Both the position numbers and the translations under genes were made by a program. Positions 37,501 to 45,986 of a stretch of DNA of 64,000 bases are shown here, piece after piece. Under the pieces are notes generated by a model. That model did not search any database, was not told the origin of the DNA, and worked only from the letters and a program-made list of their open reading frames with translations. Position 1 is the first letter of the stretch, and every line of letters begins with the position of its first letter. Source of the DNA: AC2028 sp002373595. GTDB taxonomy: Bacteria; Bacillota; Clostridia; Lachnospirales; Lachnospiraceae. Location of the stretch: contig CAMOIX010000007.1 in NCBI GenBank assembly GCA_946616365.1, forward strand, positions 17,744 to 81,743. The letters run 5' to 3'.

Positions 37501-37621
37501 TGTCCGTGCTTTGGTCTTCCGTAACTGCGGGCGCGGGAGCTTCTTTCTTGCCGCATCCACCCATAACAAGAGCGGCACATAAGGCTATCGCGACTATCCT
37601 TTTTAAGTTCTTTCTGATCAT
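34556..37621 (-). CDS. Bifunctional GH5-GH10 lipoprotein (endoglucanase/mannanase-type plus xylanase)
   Basis: Cell-surface polysaccharide hydrolase, 1021 aa. Lipoprotein signal with Cys23 (LVMGGC), then a Glu/Asp-rich linker (about 28-75). The GH5 domain (about 95-440, GH5_4-like) has LGNTFDAWG, LRLPVSW, FESLNEPR with acid/base Glu near 240, and VIMDEFG with nucleophile Glu near 377. The GH10 domain (about 450-870) has NELKPAYN, VLVWHSQ, WDVVNEAID with acid/base Glu near 615, and HVTELDV with nucleophile Glu near 773. A C-terminal beta-rich CBM-like domain (about 880-1020) follows. Start 37621 is chosen because GGAG lies six bases ahead; ATG 37642 has none. Both active sites look complete. 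Confidence 0.92.
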   Translation of the reverse strand: MIRKNLKRIVAIALCAALVMGGCGKKEAPAPAVTEDQSTDNADDKTEDKEEAKDPAEDESRDSEPEKDTDGGQTMTVSGNNTAGVFTAKDVPDKPVFDLVRDMKVGFSLGNTFDAWGYKASSPNDIGCETYWQKAKTTRSMVEDIHNAGFQTLRLPVSWHDHIDANDKIHSGWLARVHEVVDWAIDEGMYVIINIHHDDQESFGCVYVDNAHYDRSKAYVEHIWTQLAEEFRDYDEHLIFESLNEPRLAGTDYEWNYVADAPECIEASECINKLNQVFVDTVRKSGGNNAKRFLMVPGYGGSVGGVCSDAFKMPTDPAGEDMIMLETHAYIPYAFALSDDMNAKSFSSENAEDRQVIDDSLEALYTKFVSNGIPVIMDEFGARDKDNIAARADFAGYYVAKARENGITCAWWDNNNFTGTGELFGIYDRAAGSLKFPEIVDAIMANCNTAGVEPLKAAYSDEFKIGVAVQAISHWNDRTAEIGNPDKERFIRDTFNSMTFGNELKPAYNFDPTSPTLFKIDRSAAELLAWAKENRMPVRAHVLVWHSQVDVSIFAKDFKATENGKATKDWNAKLDEECLVDRDTLVERLKTYIYGAMEYVYANGYADTVYAWDVVNEAIDENGPDGYRESYWYKIIGPEFLYYSFLFAREAEVKYSQQYAADYGLDPKGDLSSIRGKLFYNDYNEWYEKRVETAIRFCSEDVFNKDRSMVKSDVIGKYAAQGGKTAPAGTILGDGLIDGIGLQGHLDSSENIERYMKAVRAYGEVFPELHVTELDVGEKGNLSTANGRKAAEYDQGKFYYDYFTGLMEEKRNGANITSVTLWGLTDDSSWRKDTAPLILRGNLTPKASYLAMVQAAKGIPMDIEVTETERDASDLVMDFEMKDGESLDIDLAEYGISSRGAGHQSVIKRNANENHTPDKKMGMSLSVVREAKDATVAIDIGRFIGNTVEIELYVKTKDATVMMGIDGGESVELARESSNGDWVLLKGRAELGEGLRSAAIYVETDGNAKMYIDDITVKAVK

Positions 37622-37645
37622 ATCTTTCTCCGGGTTATACAATAC

Positions 37646-38671
37646 TTATCTGATGCCGATCTCCGTATCCGTAGTGTTGACAACGGAGTGATCCTTGATG
37701 TACTTAACGACATCTTCAAGAGTCGTAAACGCAAGCGATACATAACTGTCTGCGCATCCGTAGTATAGTGCGATGCGTCCCGTAGCGGGATCGTGGATCG
37801 TAGCGCAGGGGAATGTGACATTGGGAACAAATCCTCTCTCCTCATAATCCGTCTCAGGTGTAAGAAGGAAGTTCTCACATCTGTAGAGAACCTTGGAAGG
37901 ACTGTCGATATCGAGGATCGCGCCTCCTATCGAGTATACATATCCGTTGCAGGTGCCGCTTACACCGTGATAGAAAAGCAGCCAGCCCTCGGTAGTCTCG
38001 ATGGGTGCGGCTCCTCCTCCGATCTTGAGAGACTCCCACCACTCGTTTCCTTTGCTCATAACATGTCTGTGCTTCCCCCAATATACAAGATCGGGGCTCT
38101 CGGAAAGGAATATATCTCCGAAAGGAGTATGTCCGGAATCCGAAGGTCTCGAGAGAAGTACAAAATTGCCATTGATCTTTCTCGGGAAAAGTACCGCATT
38201 TCTGTTGAAAGGAATGAACGGATTCTCAAGTCTCGTGAAAGTCTTGAAATCGGTGGTCTTAGCCATACCGATCGAAGCGCCGTAGAAGTCCTGACACCAG
38301 ATCACATAGTATGTATCCTCTACCTTAACGAGTCTGGGATCATATGCATATATGGGCATGAAATCTTCGCCCTTCTCATTTTTGAAAGGAATGGGCTTGG
38401 GATCGAAAGTCCAGTTTATCGCATCATCACTTCTGCCGAGATAGATGAAAGGAATACCGTTGGTCTGCTCTCCTCTGAATACACCTATGAACTTTCCTTC
38501 ATAGGGAACTACAGCACTGTTGAAGATCCTGGCAACATTCTCGAGAGGATTCCTCCTGATTATCGGGTTGTCCGTATATCTCCATACGGGAGCGCCCTTG
38601 AGATCGGCAGGCTTCTCCTGCCAGGGCATGTTGGGTACATCGGGGCATCCGAGCATTTTAAGTTCACTCAT
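37646..38671 (-). CDS. GH130 family beta-mannoside phosphorylase
   Basis: Five-bladed propeller enzyme, 341 aa, expected to phosphorolyse beta-1,4-mannosyl bonds (mannosyl-glucose or mannooligosaccharide phosphorylase) giving mannose 1-phosphate. Visible family marks: NPIIRRNPLENVARIFNSAV, FRGEQTNG, YDPRLVKVEDTYYVIW with the conserved Asp, GGGAAPIETTEGWLLFYHGV, and a late FPCATIHDP with YYGCAD. No signal peptide. It would complete the mannobiose route with the 2-epimerase at 7727, although that gene is about 30 kb away. Subgroup within GH130 is not certain. AAAGGAG lies before ATG 38671. Confidence 0.9.
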   Translation of the reverse strand: MSELKMLGCPDVPNMPWQEKPADLKGAPVWRYTDNPIIRRNPLENVARIFNSAVVPYEGKFIGVFRGEQTNGIPFIYLGRSDDAINWTFDPKPIPFKNEKGEDFMPIYAYDPRLVKVEDTYYVIWCQDFYGASIGMAKTTDFKTFTRLENPFIPFNRNAVLFPRKINGNFVLLSRPSDSGHTPFGDIFLSESPDLVYWGKHRHVMSKGNEWWESLKIGGGAAPIETTEGWLLFYHGVSGTCNGYVYSIGGAILDIDSPSKVLYRCENFLLTPETDYEERGFVPNVTFPCATIHDPATGRIALYYGCADSYVSLAFTTLEDVVKYIKDHSVVNTTDTEIGIR

Positions 38672-38704
38672 GTTTAAATCTCCTTTTACATTTCGTTTTT
38701 ATCT

Positions 38705-40975
38705 TTATGCCTGAATTATCTGCAATAATACGCTTTTGTAATCTCCCCATTGATTCTTTATAAGGATACCTGTCTTCATAAGAGTCTCTCCGGCAAGGGG
38801 CTGCATGTCATTTTCGCCGTCCTTCTCCGAAGGGAATACCTGCTTCTCATCCGGGAAGATCTGCTTTATGATATACTTTTTATCATCGCACAATCCCTTG
38901 GGGAATATCCTCCTGCTGCCGGCATTTACTTTAGCGGGGACCTGCACATATGTTATCAGTGCTTCTTTTCCGTCCTTGGATGCGACCTCCCAGCAGTCAT
39001 ACATTCCGTTCTCAGAATACGATGCAAGCCTGTAATAATCGCCGTCCCTCACGAGTCCCGAGAATCTGTGATAATCCTTTACCTGCTCAGGGATCAGATC
39101 CCTCTCCCTCTCGCTTATCCCGGTGATATCCAGTTCATATCCGAAAGTACCCGCAAGTGCCACATGACCTCTTGTCTCAAAAGGTGTGATCCTTCCGAGC
39201 GCATGATTGGGACAGTCGGAGACATGTGCCCCCATAGAGCAGAGCGGATATACTATGGCGGTTCCTTCCTGGATCTTTAATCTCTCTATCGCATCGGTAT
39301 CATCCGAGCACCAGATCTGCGGTCCGTAATACAGCATACCGGGATCGAATCTCGCTCCTCCTCCGGAGCAGTTCTCGAGGAGAAGTTCGGGGAATTCATT
39401 AACCAGTCTCTCCTGCAGTCTGTACACCGCAAGCATGTATCTGTGGGAAAGCTCTCCCTGTGTGGTATCCGACAGGCACGCACTCCCAAGGTCTGTGAGC
39501 TGTCTGTTCATATCCCATTTGAGATATTCTATATTGGCGCTATGCAGTACCGACGAAATCGCGTTCCATACATACTCTTCGACTTCCGGATCGGAAAGAT
39601 CTAAGACGTACTGATTTCTCGCACGGCACGGATCTCTGTCCGGCACAGCAATAGCCCACTCCGGATGAGCTCTGTACAGGTCTGAATCGGGACTTACCAT
39701 CTCCGGTTCCATCCATATGCCGAACTTAAGGCCGATCTTATTTACTTCACTGACAAGTCTTTCCAGTCCGCCGGGGAGTTTTTTCTCATTTACGGTCCAG
39801 TCTCCGAGACCCGAATTATCATCGTCCCTCTTGCCGAACCAGCCGTCATCCATGACGAGCATCTCAATGCCGCGAGCCTTTGCTTCCTTTGCGATAGCGA
39901 TCAGCTTATCGGTATTGAAATCGAAATATGTTGCTTCCCAATTGTTTATGAGTATCGGGCGCTCCCTGTGAAGATAGGGGCTTCTGATCAGATGGTTTCT
40001 GAACAGATCATGGAACGATCTGGTCATCCCGCCTATTCCGTCATGCGAATAAACACTGACAACTTCGGGTGCCGGGAACTCTTCACCGGGACCAAGTCTC
40101 CATTCGAAATTATGCGGGTTGATTCCCATCATCACTCTTAAGGAATCAAACTGTGACTTCTCGACCTGCGCAAGGAAGTTGCCGGAATAGACGAAACTGA
40201 ATCCGTAGGCATTCCCTCTGTCCTGATCGGCATCTTTGGATACCAGTGCCATAAAGGGGTGCTCCTGATGAGAGGACTCTCCTCTTATCGAACCTACACT
40301 CGTCTTGCCGTAACCCATGGGACGTCTGTCTATCATGCGCTCCCTCGCCCATGAGCCGTGAAGAGTGATGAGTTCATAATCATCCGAATCCATATCCATC
40401 GCAAAGGACATTGCCTTCTCGAGGATCATATCTGCCGGGGATGAATTGATGATCCTTACACTCCTTACGATAGCGTCGCTGTCATCATAGACAGAATATG
40501 TCACAAATACTCTGAGACCCGTAACGGGGTCTGCAAGTTCAAGTTCGAGACTGTGCGCGTACTTATCGTTCTTTGTTTTTCCGGATGAGATATATCCAAA
40601 TGTCTGCGGAAGTCCTTTGAGTTCAGGCTTGCCGTCATAGATCCTGTCACTTACAAAGGTAAGCTGTGTGCACTCATGTCCCTTCGCATCCTTGACAAGT
40701 ATCGCGCCCTCTCTGAAATCTCCCACACCGTTTCCGGGATATTCGAATGCGAACCTGTCCATAAAGGAACTTCTGTCCCTCGGATTGACGGAAGGCATAA
40801 AAGCATACTCGCTGCATCTCGCGAGATATGCCACATCCGTATCGGGAATCCTCTCGCCGTAATAGATATGTCCCGGGAATCCTTCATCATCAAAGATCCC
40901 CAACACATAACTCGTATTCGGCGTATCGATCTTATATATCCTTTTGTCCTTGTCTACAGTGATACAGGCGCTCAT
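38705..40975 (-). CDS. GH36 alpha-galactosidase
   Basis: Retaining alpha-galactosidase, 756 aa, no signal peptide, so it acts on imported galacto-oligosaccharides (raffinose type or galactomannan fragments). An N-terminal beta-supersandwich (about 1-320) precedes the TIM barrel with MLVMDDGWFGKR (about 366), FGIWMEPEMVSPDSDLY, YLKWDMNR with the nucleophile Asp near 487, and CSGGGARFD then CSDDTD with the acid/base Asp near 555. Length matches the Firmicutes AgaA/RafA group. AGAGGG lies before ATG 40975. Between GH51 and GH130, spaced 24 and 33 bases. Confidence 0.94.
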   Translation of the reverse strand: MSACITVDKDKRIYKIDTPNTSYVLGIFDDEGFPGHIYYGERIPDTDVAYLARCSEYAFMPSVNPRDRSSFMDRFAFEYPGNGVGDFREGAILVKDAKGHECTQLTFVSDRIYDGKPELKGLPQTFGYISSGKTKNDKYAHSLELELADPVTGLRVFVTYSVYDDSDAIVRSVRIINSSPADMILEKAMSFAMDMDSDDYELITLHGSWARERMIDRRPMGYGKTSVGSIRGESSHQEHPFMALVSKDADQDRGNAYGFSFVYSGNFLAQVEKSQFDSLRVMMGINPHNFEWRLGPGEEFPAPEVVSVYSHDGIGGMTRSFHDLFRNHLIRSPYLHRERPILINNWEATYFDFNTDKLIAIAKEAKARGIEMLVMDDGWFGKRDDDNSGLGDWTVNEKKLPGGLERLVSEVNKIGLKFGIWMEPEMVSPDSDLYRAHPEWAIAVPDRDPCRARNQYVLDLSDPEVEEYVWNAISSVLHSANIEYLKWDMNRQLTDLGSACLSDTTQGELSHRYMLAVYRLQERLVNEFPELLLENCSGGGARFDPGMLYYGPQIWCSDDTDAIERLKIQEGTAIVYPLCSMGAHVSDCPNHALGRITPFETRGHVALAGTFGYELDITGISERERDLIPEQVKDYHRFSGLVRDGDYYRLASYSENGMYDCWEVASKDGKEALITYVQVPAKVNAGSRRIFPKGLCDDKKYIIKQIFPDEKQVFPSEKDGENDMQPLAGETLMKTGILIKNQWGDYKSVLLQIIQA

Positions 40976-40999
40976 AAAGTCCCTCTTTCATGCGCTTTT

Positions 41000-42508
41000 T
41001 TATACAGTGAGTGTAAGCTTCATAACGCTGGCTGCAGGCATCGTGAATTTAACCTTTGAGCCATCGACAATTTTTAACTCGCCGTCAAACTTCCTGATAA
41101 CGATCCTCTCGGGATCGGTGAAATTGTTGTGATCATGGATCTCTCCGGTCACGATCTCAGCTTCCACACTCTTTACTTCCGTATCCGTGAATATGCTCTC
41201 TATCTCATAATCCTTGTCGATCGAGAGATTGGTAAGAGTGACATTGATTTTGCCGTCCTTAGCGACAGAAGCCGACTCGGTGATGCAGGGAACCATATAC
41301 TCTTTCTCAAGTCCGACTTCCTCGGTCTCAATGAAGCTGTCGATAAGATCGGCATCCTGATGAACGTTGTACATCTTGAATACGTGGTAGGTCGGGGTCT
41401 TGACCATCTTCTCCTTATCGGTAAGGATGACAGCCTGGAGCACGTTGACCATCTGAGCGATGTTGGCCATTATGATGCGGTCGCAATGCTTGTTGAATAT
41501 ATTGAGATTGATACCTGCCACAAGAGCATCTCTCATAGTACTCTGCTGATAGAGGAATCCGGGGTTGGTACCCTTCTCGACATCGTACCAGGTGCCCCAC
41601 TCATCAACTACGAGACCAACCTTGTGGTCCTTGTCATATCTGTTAAGGATCGCGATCTGTTTGGTAACAAGTTCTTCCATGAAGAGTGTCTTCTTGAGTG
41701 TGAGATACCATCTCTTCTCATCGAAATCGAGCGCGGATCCCTTGCACTCCCAGGGACCGGGAACAGTGTAATAGTGGAGTGATATGCCATCCATAAATCC
41801 GTGCTGAGGCTCCGCGCCCTTGAAGCAGGTCTTAAGTACGGTATCTTCCCACTCATAATCCGCAGCATTCGATCCGCAGCAGATCTTTGCAATAGGTCTC
41901 TCCCAGTCATAGGTACGCACATAGGTCTGATATCTGCGATAGAGATGTCCGTAGTACTCAGGGAGCATATTTCCTCCGCATCCCCAGTTCTCGTTTCCTA
42001 CTCCGAAATAATCAACCTTCCAGGGCTTCTCGGCTCCGTTCTTCTTTCTGAGTTCAGCCATGGGGGATACACCGTCAAAGGTCATATACTCAACCCACTC
42101 GCTCATCTCCTGCACAGTGCCGCTTCCCACATTACCATTTACATAGGTCTTACATCCGAGCTGTCTGCAGAGTTCCATGAACTCGTTGGTACCGAAGCTG
42201 TTGTCCTCTACTACTCCGCCCCAATGGGTATTGACCATACGCTTGCGGGTCTCCTTGGGTCCGATGCCGTCCTTCCAGTGATACTCATCGGCAAAGCATC
42301 CGCCGGGCCATCTGAGTACGGGTACCTTCAGCTCTTTAAGAGCGTTTACAACATCCTTTCTCATTCCGTTCTCATTGGGAATATCGGAATTCTCTCCGAC
42401 ATAGAGTCCCTCGTATATGCATCTTCCGAGATGCTCCGAGAAATGTCCCTGCAGTTCGGGACGGATATGTCCTTTCTTATTTCCGGGATTTACATAGAGT
42501 TTGAGCAT
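41000..42508 (-). CDS. GH51 alpha-L-arabinofuranosidase
   Basis: Retaining arabinofuranosidase, 502 aa, intracellular (no signal peptide). It removes arabinose from arabinoxylan or arabinan oligosaccharides. Seen motifs: GHFSEHLGRCIYEG, LRWPGGCFADEYHW, GNENWGCGG with the acid/base Glu near 173, and VDEWGTWYD with the nucleophile Glu near 303, followed by a C-terminal beta-sandwich. Start 42508 is supported by AAAGGA close ahead; the ATG at 42538 has no site. It follows the glycosyltransferase gene by about 40 bases without a visible terminator. Confidence 0.94.
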   Translation of the reverse strand: MLKLYVNPGNKKGHIRPELQGHFSEHLGRCIYEGLYVGENSDIPNENGMRKDVVNALKELKVPVLRWPGGCFADEYHWKDGIGPKETRKRMVNTHWGGVVEDNSFGTNEFMELCRQLGCKTYVNGNVGSGTVQEMSEWVEYMTFDGVSPMAELRKKNGAEKPWKVDYFGVGNENWGCGGNMLPEYYGHLYRRYQTYVRTYDWERPIAKICCGSNAADYEWEDTVLKTCFKGAEPQHGFMDGISLHYYTVPGPWECKGSALDFDEKRWYLTLKKTLFMEELVTKQIAILNRYDKDHKVGLVVDEWGTWYDVEKGTNPGFLYQQSTMRDALVAGINLNIFNKHCDRIIMANIAQMVNVLQAVILTDKEKMVKTPTYHVFKMYNVHQDADLIDSFIETEEVGLEKEYMVPCITESASVAKDGKINVTLTNLSIDKDYEIESIFTDTEVKSVEAEIVTGEIHDHNNFTDPERIVIRKFDGELKIVDGSKVKFTMPAASVMKLTLTV

Positions 42509-42549
42509 AAATGTTCCTTTCCGGCCTATGGCCCTCAAATATAACCGAG

Positions 42550-43488
42550 TCAGCCTTTGTCTTCTTCCAGGTTGATGGTTTCTCTAACGATATACAGAGG
42601 TCTGTCCTTGGTCACATCAAATACGTTTCCGAGATAAACCCCTATAATGCCGAGCGTAGAAAGTATGAGACCTCCGAAGAAAAATACCGCAGCTGCGAGC
42701 GTGGTCCATCCTTCGGGGTTTCCGTTAAATGCGAAATACTGAACCAGTGCATAGATGATATAAAGGAGTGACAAAAATGCACAGAACAATCCGAACCTGA
42801 TCGGGATGTCCAGTATCTTGTTGGAGAATGTGGTCATAACTCCGACAGCATATTTCCACTTGCGCGCAAAAGTATATGACGACTTTCCTTCAAATCTGTT
42901 TTCATGTTCGAATTCGACAAATGCATGGGGAAGGCCGAGCCATACGAGATACATCGTAAAGTCCCTTCCTCTGTCCTTTGATCTTACAAAATAATCCGCA
43001 CTTCTCCTCGAAGCGATGAGATATGTGCCGAGTTCATAATCAAAGGGAAGCTGTGACAGGTAGCTGAATATCCTGTGGAACAGTCTCGAAAAAGCTCTGG
43101 TGATGAGAGGATCCTTTCTCTTTTGTCTTCTTACGAAAACGACATCAAGATTCTCCTCTCTTACCTTGTCATAGAGTATATGGATCTTCTCGGGAGCATC
43201 CTGAAGATCGCAGTCCATCGTCACGATCCAATCACCCTTGGATGCGGCTATGCCGGCAGTGATGGCATGTCCCTGTCCGCTGTTCCTGGCAAGACCTATA
43301 GCCTTCACACGGCTGTCTGCTCTGGCGGCGGCTTCAACCTTCTCCCACGAACCCATCTTATCGCAATCATCGACAAGGATGATTTCATAACTCACTTTCA
43401 TCTGCGTGAGGCTCTCATTAAGTCTCCTGCACAGGTCCGGTATCGCTCCGGGACATCCGAATACCGGTATTACTACGGAAATATCCAT
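42550..43488 (-). CDS. Family 2 glycosyltransferase with two C-terminal helices (GtrB/DPM1-like)
   Basis: Likely transfers a sugar from a nucleotide donor to undecaprenyl phosphate at the inner face of the membrane, 312 aa. GT-A domain with SVVIPVFG at the start, LVDDCDKMG, ARNSGQGHAITAGIAAS, the DXD-like MDCDLQDAPE (about 95-105) and YLSQLPFDYELGTYL. Two hydrophobic helices near 225-250 and 262-285 anchor it. The gene begins three bases after the polytopic membrane protein, which may use the lipid-linked sugar made here. Confidence 0.9.
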   Translation of the reverse strand: MDISVVIPVFGCPGAIPDLCRRLNESLTQMKVSYEIILVDDCDKMGSWEKVEAAARADSRVKAIGLARNSGQGHAITAGIAASKGDWIVTMDCDLQDAPEKIHILYDKVREENLDVVFVRRQKRKDPLITRAFSRLFHRIFSYLSQLPFDYELGTYLIASRRSADYFVRSKDRGRDFTMYLVWLGLPHAFVEFEHENRFEGKSSYTFARKWKYAVGVMTTFSNKILDIPIRFGLFCAFLSLLYIIYALVQYFAFNGNPEGWTTLAAAVFFFGGLILSTLGIIGVYLGNVFDVTKDRPLYIVRETINLEEDKG

Positions 43489-43491
43489 GGT

Positions 43492-45225
43492 CTATCTCTC
43501 CCTTATAAAGAATCTGTAATTAACTCCGTCTTCTATCCTGTCTGCGCCAAAGTCCTTTTCGGCGAATTCTATCACATCGTCATTGTCATCCAGTTTGTAA
43601 TACTCTCCGCTTCTGTACGGAAGAGCGATGACCTCCGGATACTTATCCGGATGAAGTTCCCAATAGAGAGGTGTGAACTCTCCGAAGACATACGGATTGT
43701 CCGTTATGGGACTGCAGACCTCGTAGTTATGATCCATATAGTCTCTGGGATCCCTATATCCTATATAAAGCTTTGCACCTTCGGGTGCATAATTCGTAAA
43801 GTCCTCGTAGGAATATCTGATCTCGCGCACCACATCCGTCTCGCACAGTACTCCTGCGCAGGGTCCCACTCTGACAATACTCCTCGCATCGGTGACATTC
43901 CTCATCAGGCTGGCAGGTATCCTCCAAAACGATACAAAGATGAGCGTAAAAGAAAATGCGAGAACAAACACTCTGTCGACTCCTTCGGGATATCCTTTGG
44001 TTTCCTTATCATCAGAAAGCATAAGCGCGACAGTCATCAGCATTCCCGGGACTATATATCCGATCGTCGGAAAGATCGGATGGTTCGTAAAAAGCTGTAT
44101 CGATAAATATCCGAACACCGATGTCCCACAGGCAAGCGCCGCCGGGATTTTCCTCTTTCCCTTCTCCCTGATAAAGATAATGATCGACAGGATCAGTATC
44201 AGGATCATATATGAGAAAGAATGAAGTCTGTCCAATATTTCTCTGCGATACAGAAAGTGTACGACCTGGATCGCAAAGCCTGTAAGGAGCATGTATTTCG
44301 CGTAATCCTTAAAGTTCTTTCTAATGAGGCAGATCACAAGTGCCACTGCGGCATATACCCCAAAATACAAAAGAACGGTCGGAAGCGAATCAACGATCTG
44401 ACTCTTTAATATCTGTCCGGGCATATTGTGGACGCCCGATCCCAATGCCGAAAAAGAATTGTTTAATCCCTGTGCAAAACCGTAGGTGCCGAGTTTTCCT
44501 ATCAGACATCCGAAATAAACTGCTGCAAATACTATCACTCCCAAAATGGTCATAAGGATATCTGTTCCCTTCGGAGCATACATCCCGTTATCTGCAAAGA
44601 GGCTGCTCTTCCCGCGAATGACAGCCATGCATATCATGAATACCGCAAAGAAAACACATAGCAATGTACATCCAGGATAGCCGAGTACCAGCAGGCACAT
44701 GCAGATCCCGATCAAAAAGGAGTACATCTTTCTCTTGACCGGTGCAAGAGCGTCCCCTCTCATGATAAGAGCGATGAGGAGTCCGAGGATGAGTGCCTGC
44801 GCCCATACCGAGATATTGGAATAATCCGGTGTAATGAACCCTTTGGGTCTGAAGACCACATATACCGATGTCAGGATAAAGGATACTCTGTTGGAGGAAA
44901 AAGCTTTCAGTATCCCATACATCACCAGTCCCGTAGCGACAGATATGAGAGCTCCGACAAATCTCAGAAATATGAGCACTCCCACTCCCGAAGGAACGAT
45001 CGCATAGTAGAGCTTCATCAGGATCGTCGCAGTATATGCCGTGGTCTGATACGCGTCCCAGATATCCCTGAGGAGAACATCTCCCCTGCTCAGCCTGTAT
45101 CCCATCGACAGCTGGAACACTTCGTCCAGATCCACCCCGACAAAGATCTCCTTGATAAGAGCCACTGCGGAGAGGATGAGTATCAGTATTTTTACTTTTG
45201 CGAAATCCGCAAAAAACTTCTTCAT
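43492..45225 (-). CDS. Polytopic membrane protein, likely lipid-sugar-dependent (GT-C-like) glycosyltransferase
   Basis: 577 aa with about eleven predicted helices. An acidic DLDEVFQLSMGYRLSRGD loop follows the first helix (about residues 31-48), which is where GT-C enzymes place their catalytic Asp. A C-terminal soluble domain (about 470-577) follows the last helix. No specific family is recognised. Its place after a DPM1-like transferase is typical for enzymes that add a sugar on the outer face of the membrane. Coupled by ATGA to the preceding glycosyltransferase. Confidence 0.72.
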   Translation of the reverse strand: MKKFFADFAKVKILILILSAVALIKEIFVGVDLDEVFQLSMGYRLSRGDVLLRDIWDAYQTTAYTATILMKLYYAIVPSGVGVLIFLRFVGALISVATGLVMYGILKAFSSNRVSFILTSVYVVFRPKGFITPDYSNISVWAQALILGLLIALIMRGDALAPVKRKMYSFLIGICMCLLVLGYPGCTLLCVFFAVFMICMAVIRGKSSLFADNGMYAPKGTDILMTILGVIVFAAVYFGCLIGKLGTYGFAQGLNNSFSALGSGVHNMPGQILKSQIVDSLPTVLLYFGVYAAVALVICLIRKNFKDYAKYMLLTGFAIQVVHFLYRREILDRLHSFSYMILILILSIIIFIREKGKRKIPAALACGTSVFGYLSIQLFTNHPIFPTIGYIVPGMLMTVALMLSDDKETKGYPEGVDRVFVLAFSFTLIFVSFWRIPASLMRNVTDARSIVRVGPCAGVLCETDVVREIRYSYEDFTNYAPEGAKLYIGYRDPRDYMDHNYEVCSPITDNPYVFGEFTPLYWELHPDKYPEVIALPYRSGEYYKLDDNDDVIEFAEKDFGADRIEDGVNYRFFIRER

Positions 45226-45986
45226 AGGCCTCTGCTTCTAAGATTGATGATCAGTCTGAGCCTGTATAGGATCATCTTCAAAGCAGGGTCGTGCTTCATC
45301 GATGAAACATTTGCCGAATGCCTTCTGTACTTGATAAGCTTAGATGCGAAGAAAACAGGTTTCCTGCATTTCCCCGCTCCCGCTTTTCCTTTGGCCAGAG
45401 CCTCTGCCACCATTCCTATCCACTGATCGTGCATCTTGATATCCTCAGGGATGGGCAGAGCGTATTTTAGGATCTCTCTTCTGAATGCCATGCAGCATCC
45501 TATATAGCTGTTCCTGATGATATTTCTCAGATACCCTGCGTGACAGTTCTTGGTCGCAAAAAATGACGGTGCAATAATCCCGCTTCCGTTTGCTGTAACT
45601 ACGGTCGCATCATGGACGATGAGCGGTGCGTGAGTCTTTGCAAATGCGGTGAGCATCTTTTTTACTTTGCCCGGCTCCCAGTAATCATCCTGGTCTGCGA
45701 GAAAGATATACTTACCCTCAGCCGCTGCCAGAGCATTGCTCACGTTGGCGATAACACCTCTTCCGGGGCCACGCAGAACGCGGACCCTGCTGTCCATCTT
45801 TTTGAAATTGCCTATAAGGCGGATCGTTCCGTCAGTCGACCCGTCATCCGATATGATAAGTTCATCGTTTTTGCCAAGCTGGGACAGGATCGAACTTATC
45901 TGAAGCTCGATAAATCTCTCTCCGTTATAGGTCGGCATAACGACGCTTATCCTCTTTCCTGACTTCACTTCAACTTCCATCCCCAT
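45222..45986 (-). CDS. Family 2 glycosyltransferase
   Basis: Cytoplasmic GT-A enzyme, 254 aa. VVMPTYNGERFIELQISSIL near residue 15, ISDDGSTDGT near 45, the FLADQDDYW metal-binding block near 95, and MAFRREILKYALPIPEDI near 168 are typical of transferases adding rhamnose or similar sugars to surface glycans. The start ATG 45986 overlaps the previous gene by about 22 bases and has no clear ribosome site, so re-initiation is likely; ATG 45980 is an alternative. Confidence 0.88.
   Translation of the reverse strand: MGMEVEVKSGKRISVVMPTYNGERFIELQISSILSQLGKNDELIISDDGSTDGTIRLIGNFKKMDSRVRVLRGPGRGVIANVSNALAAAEGKYIFLADQDDYWEPGKVKKMLTAFAKTHAPLIVHDATVVTANGSGIIAPSFFATKNCHAGYLRNIIRNSYIGCCMAFRREILKYALPIPEDIKMHDQWIGMVAEALAKGKAGAGKCRKPVFFASKLIKYRRHSANVSSMKHDPALKMILYRLRLIINLRSRGL

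Noticed and set aside
43075..44106. 343-residue open frame on the plus strand
   Set aside because: Antisense to the GT2 transferase and the polytopic membrane protein. No ribosome site and no protein-like hydrophobic pattern.
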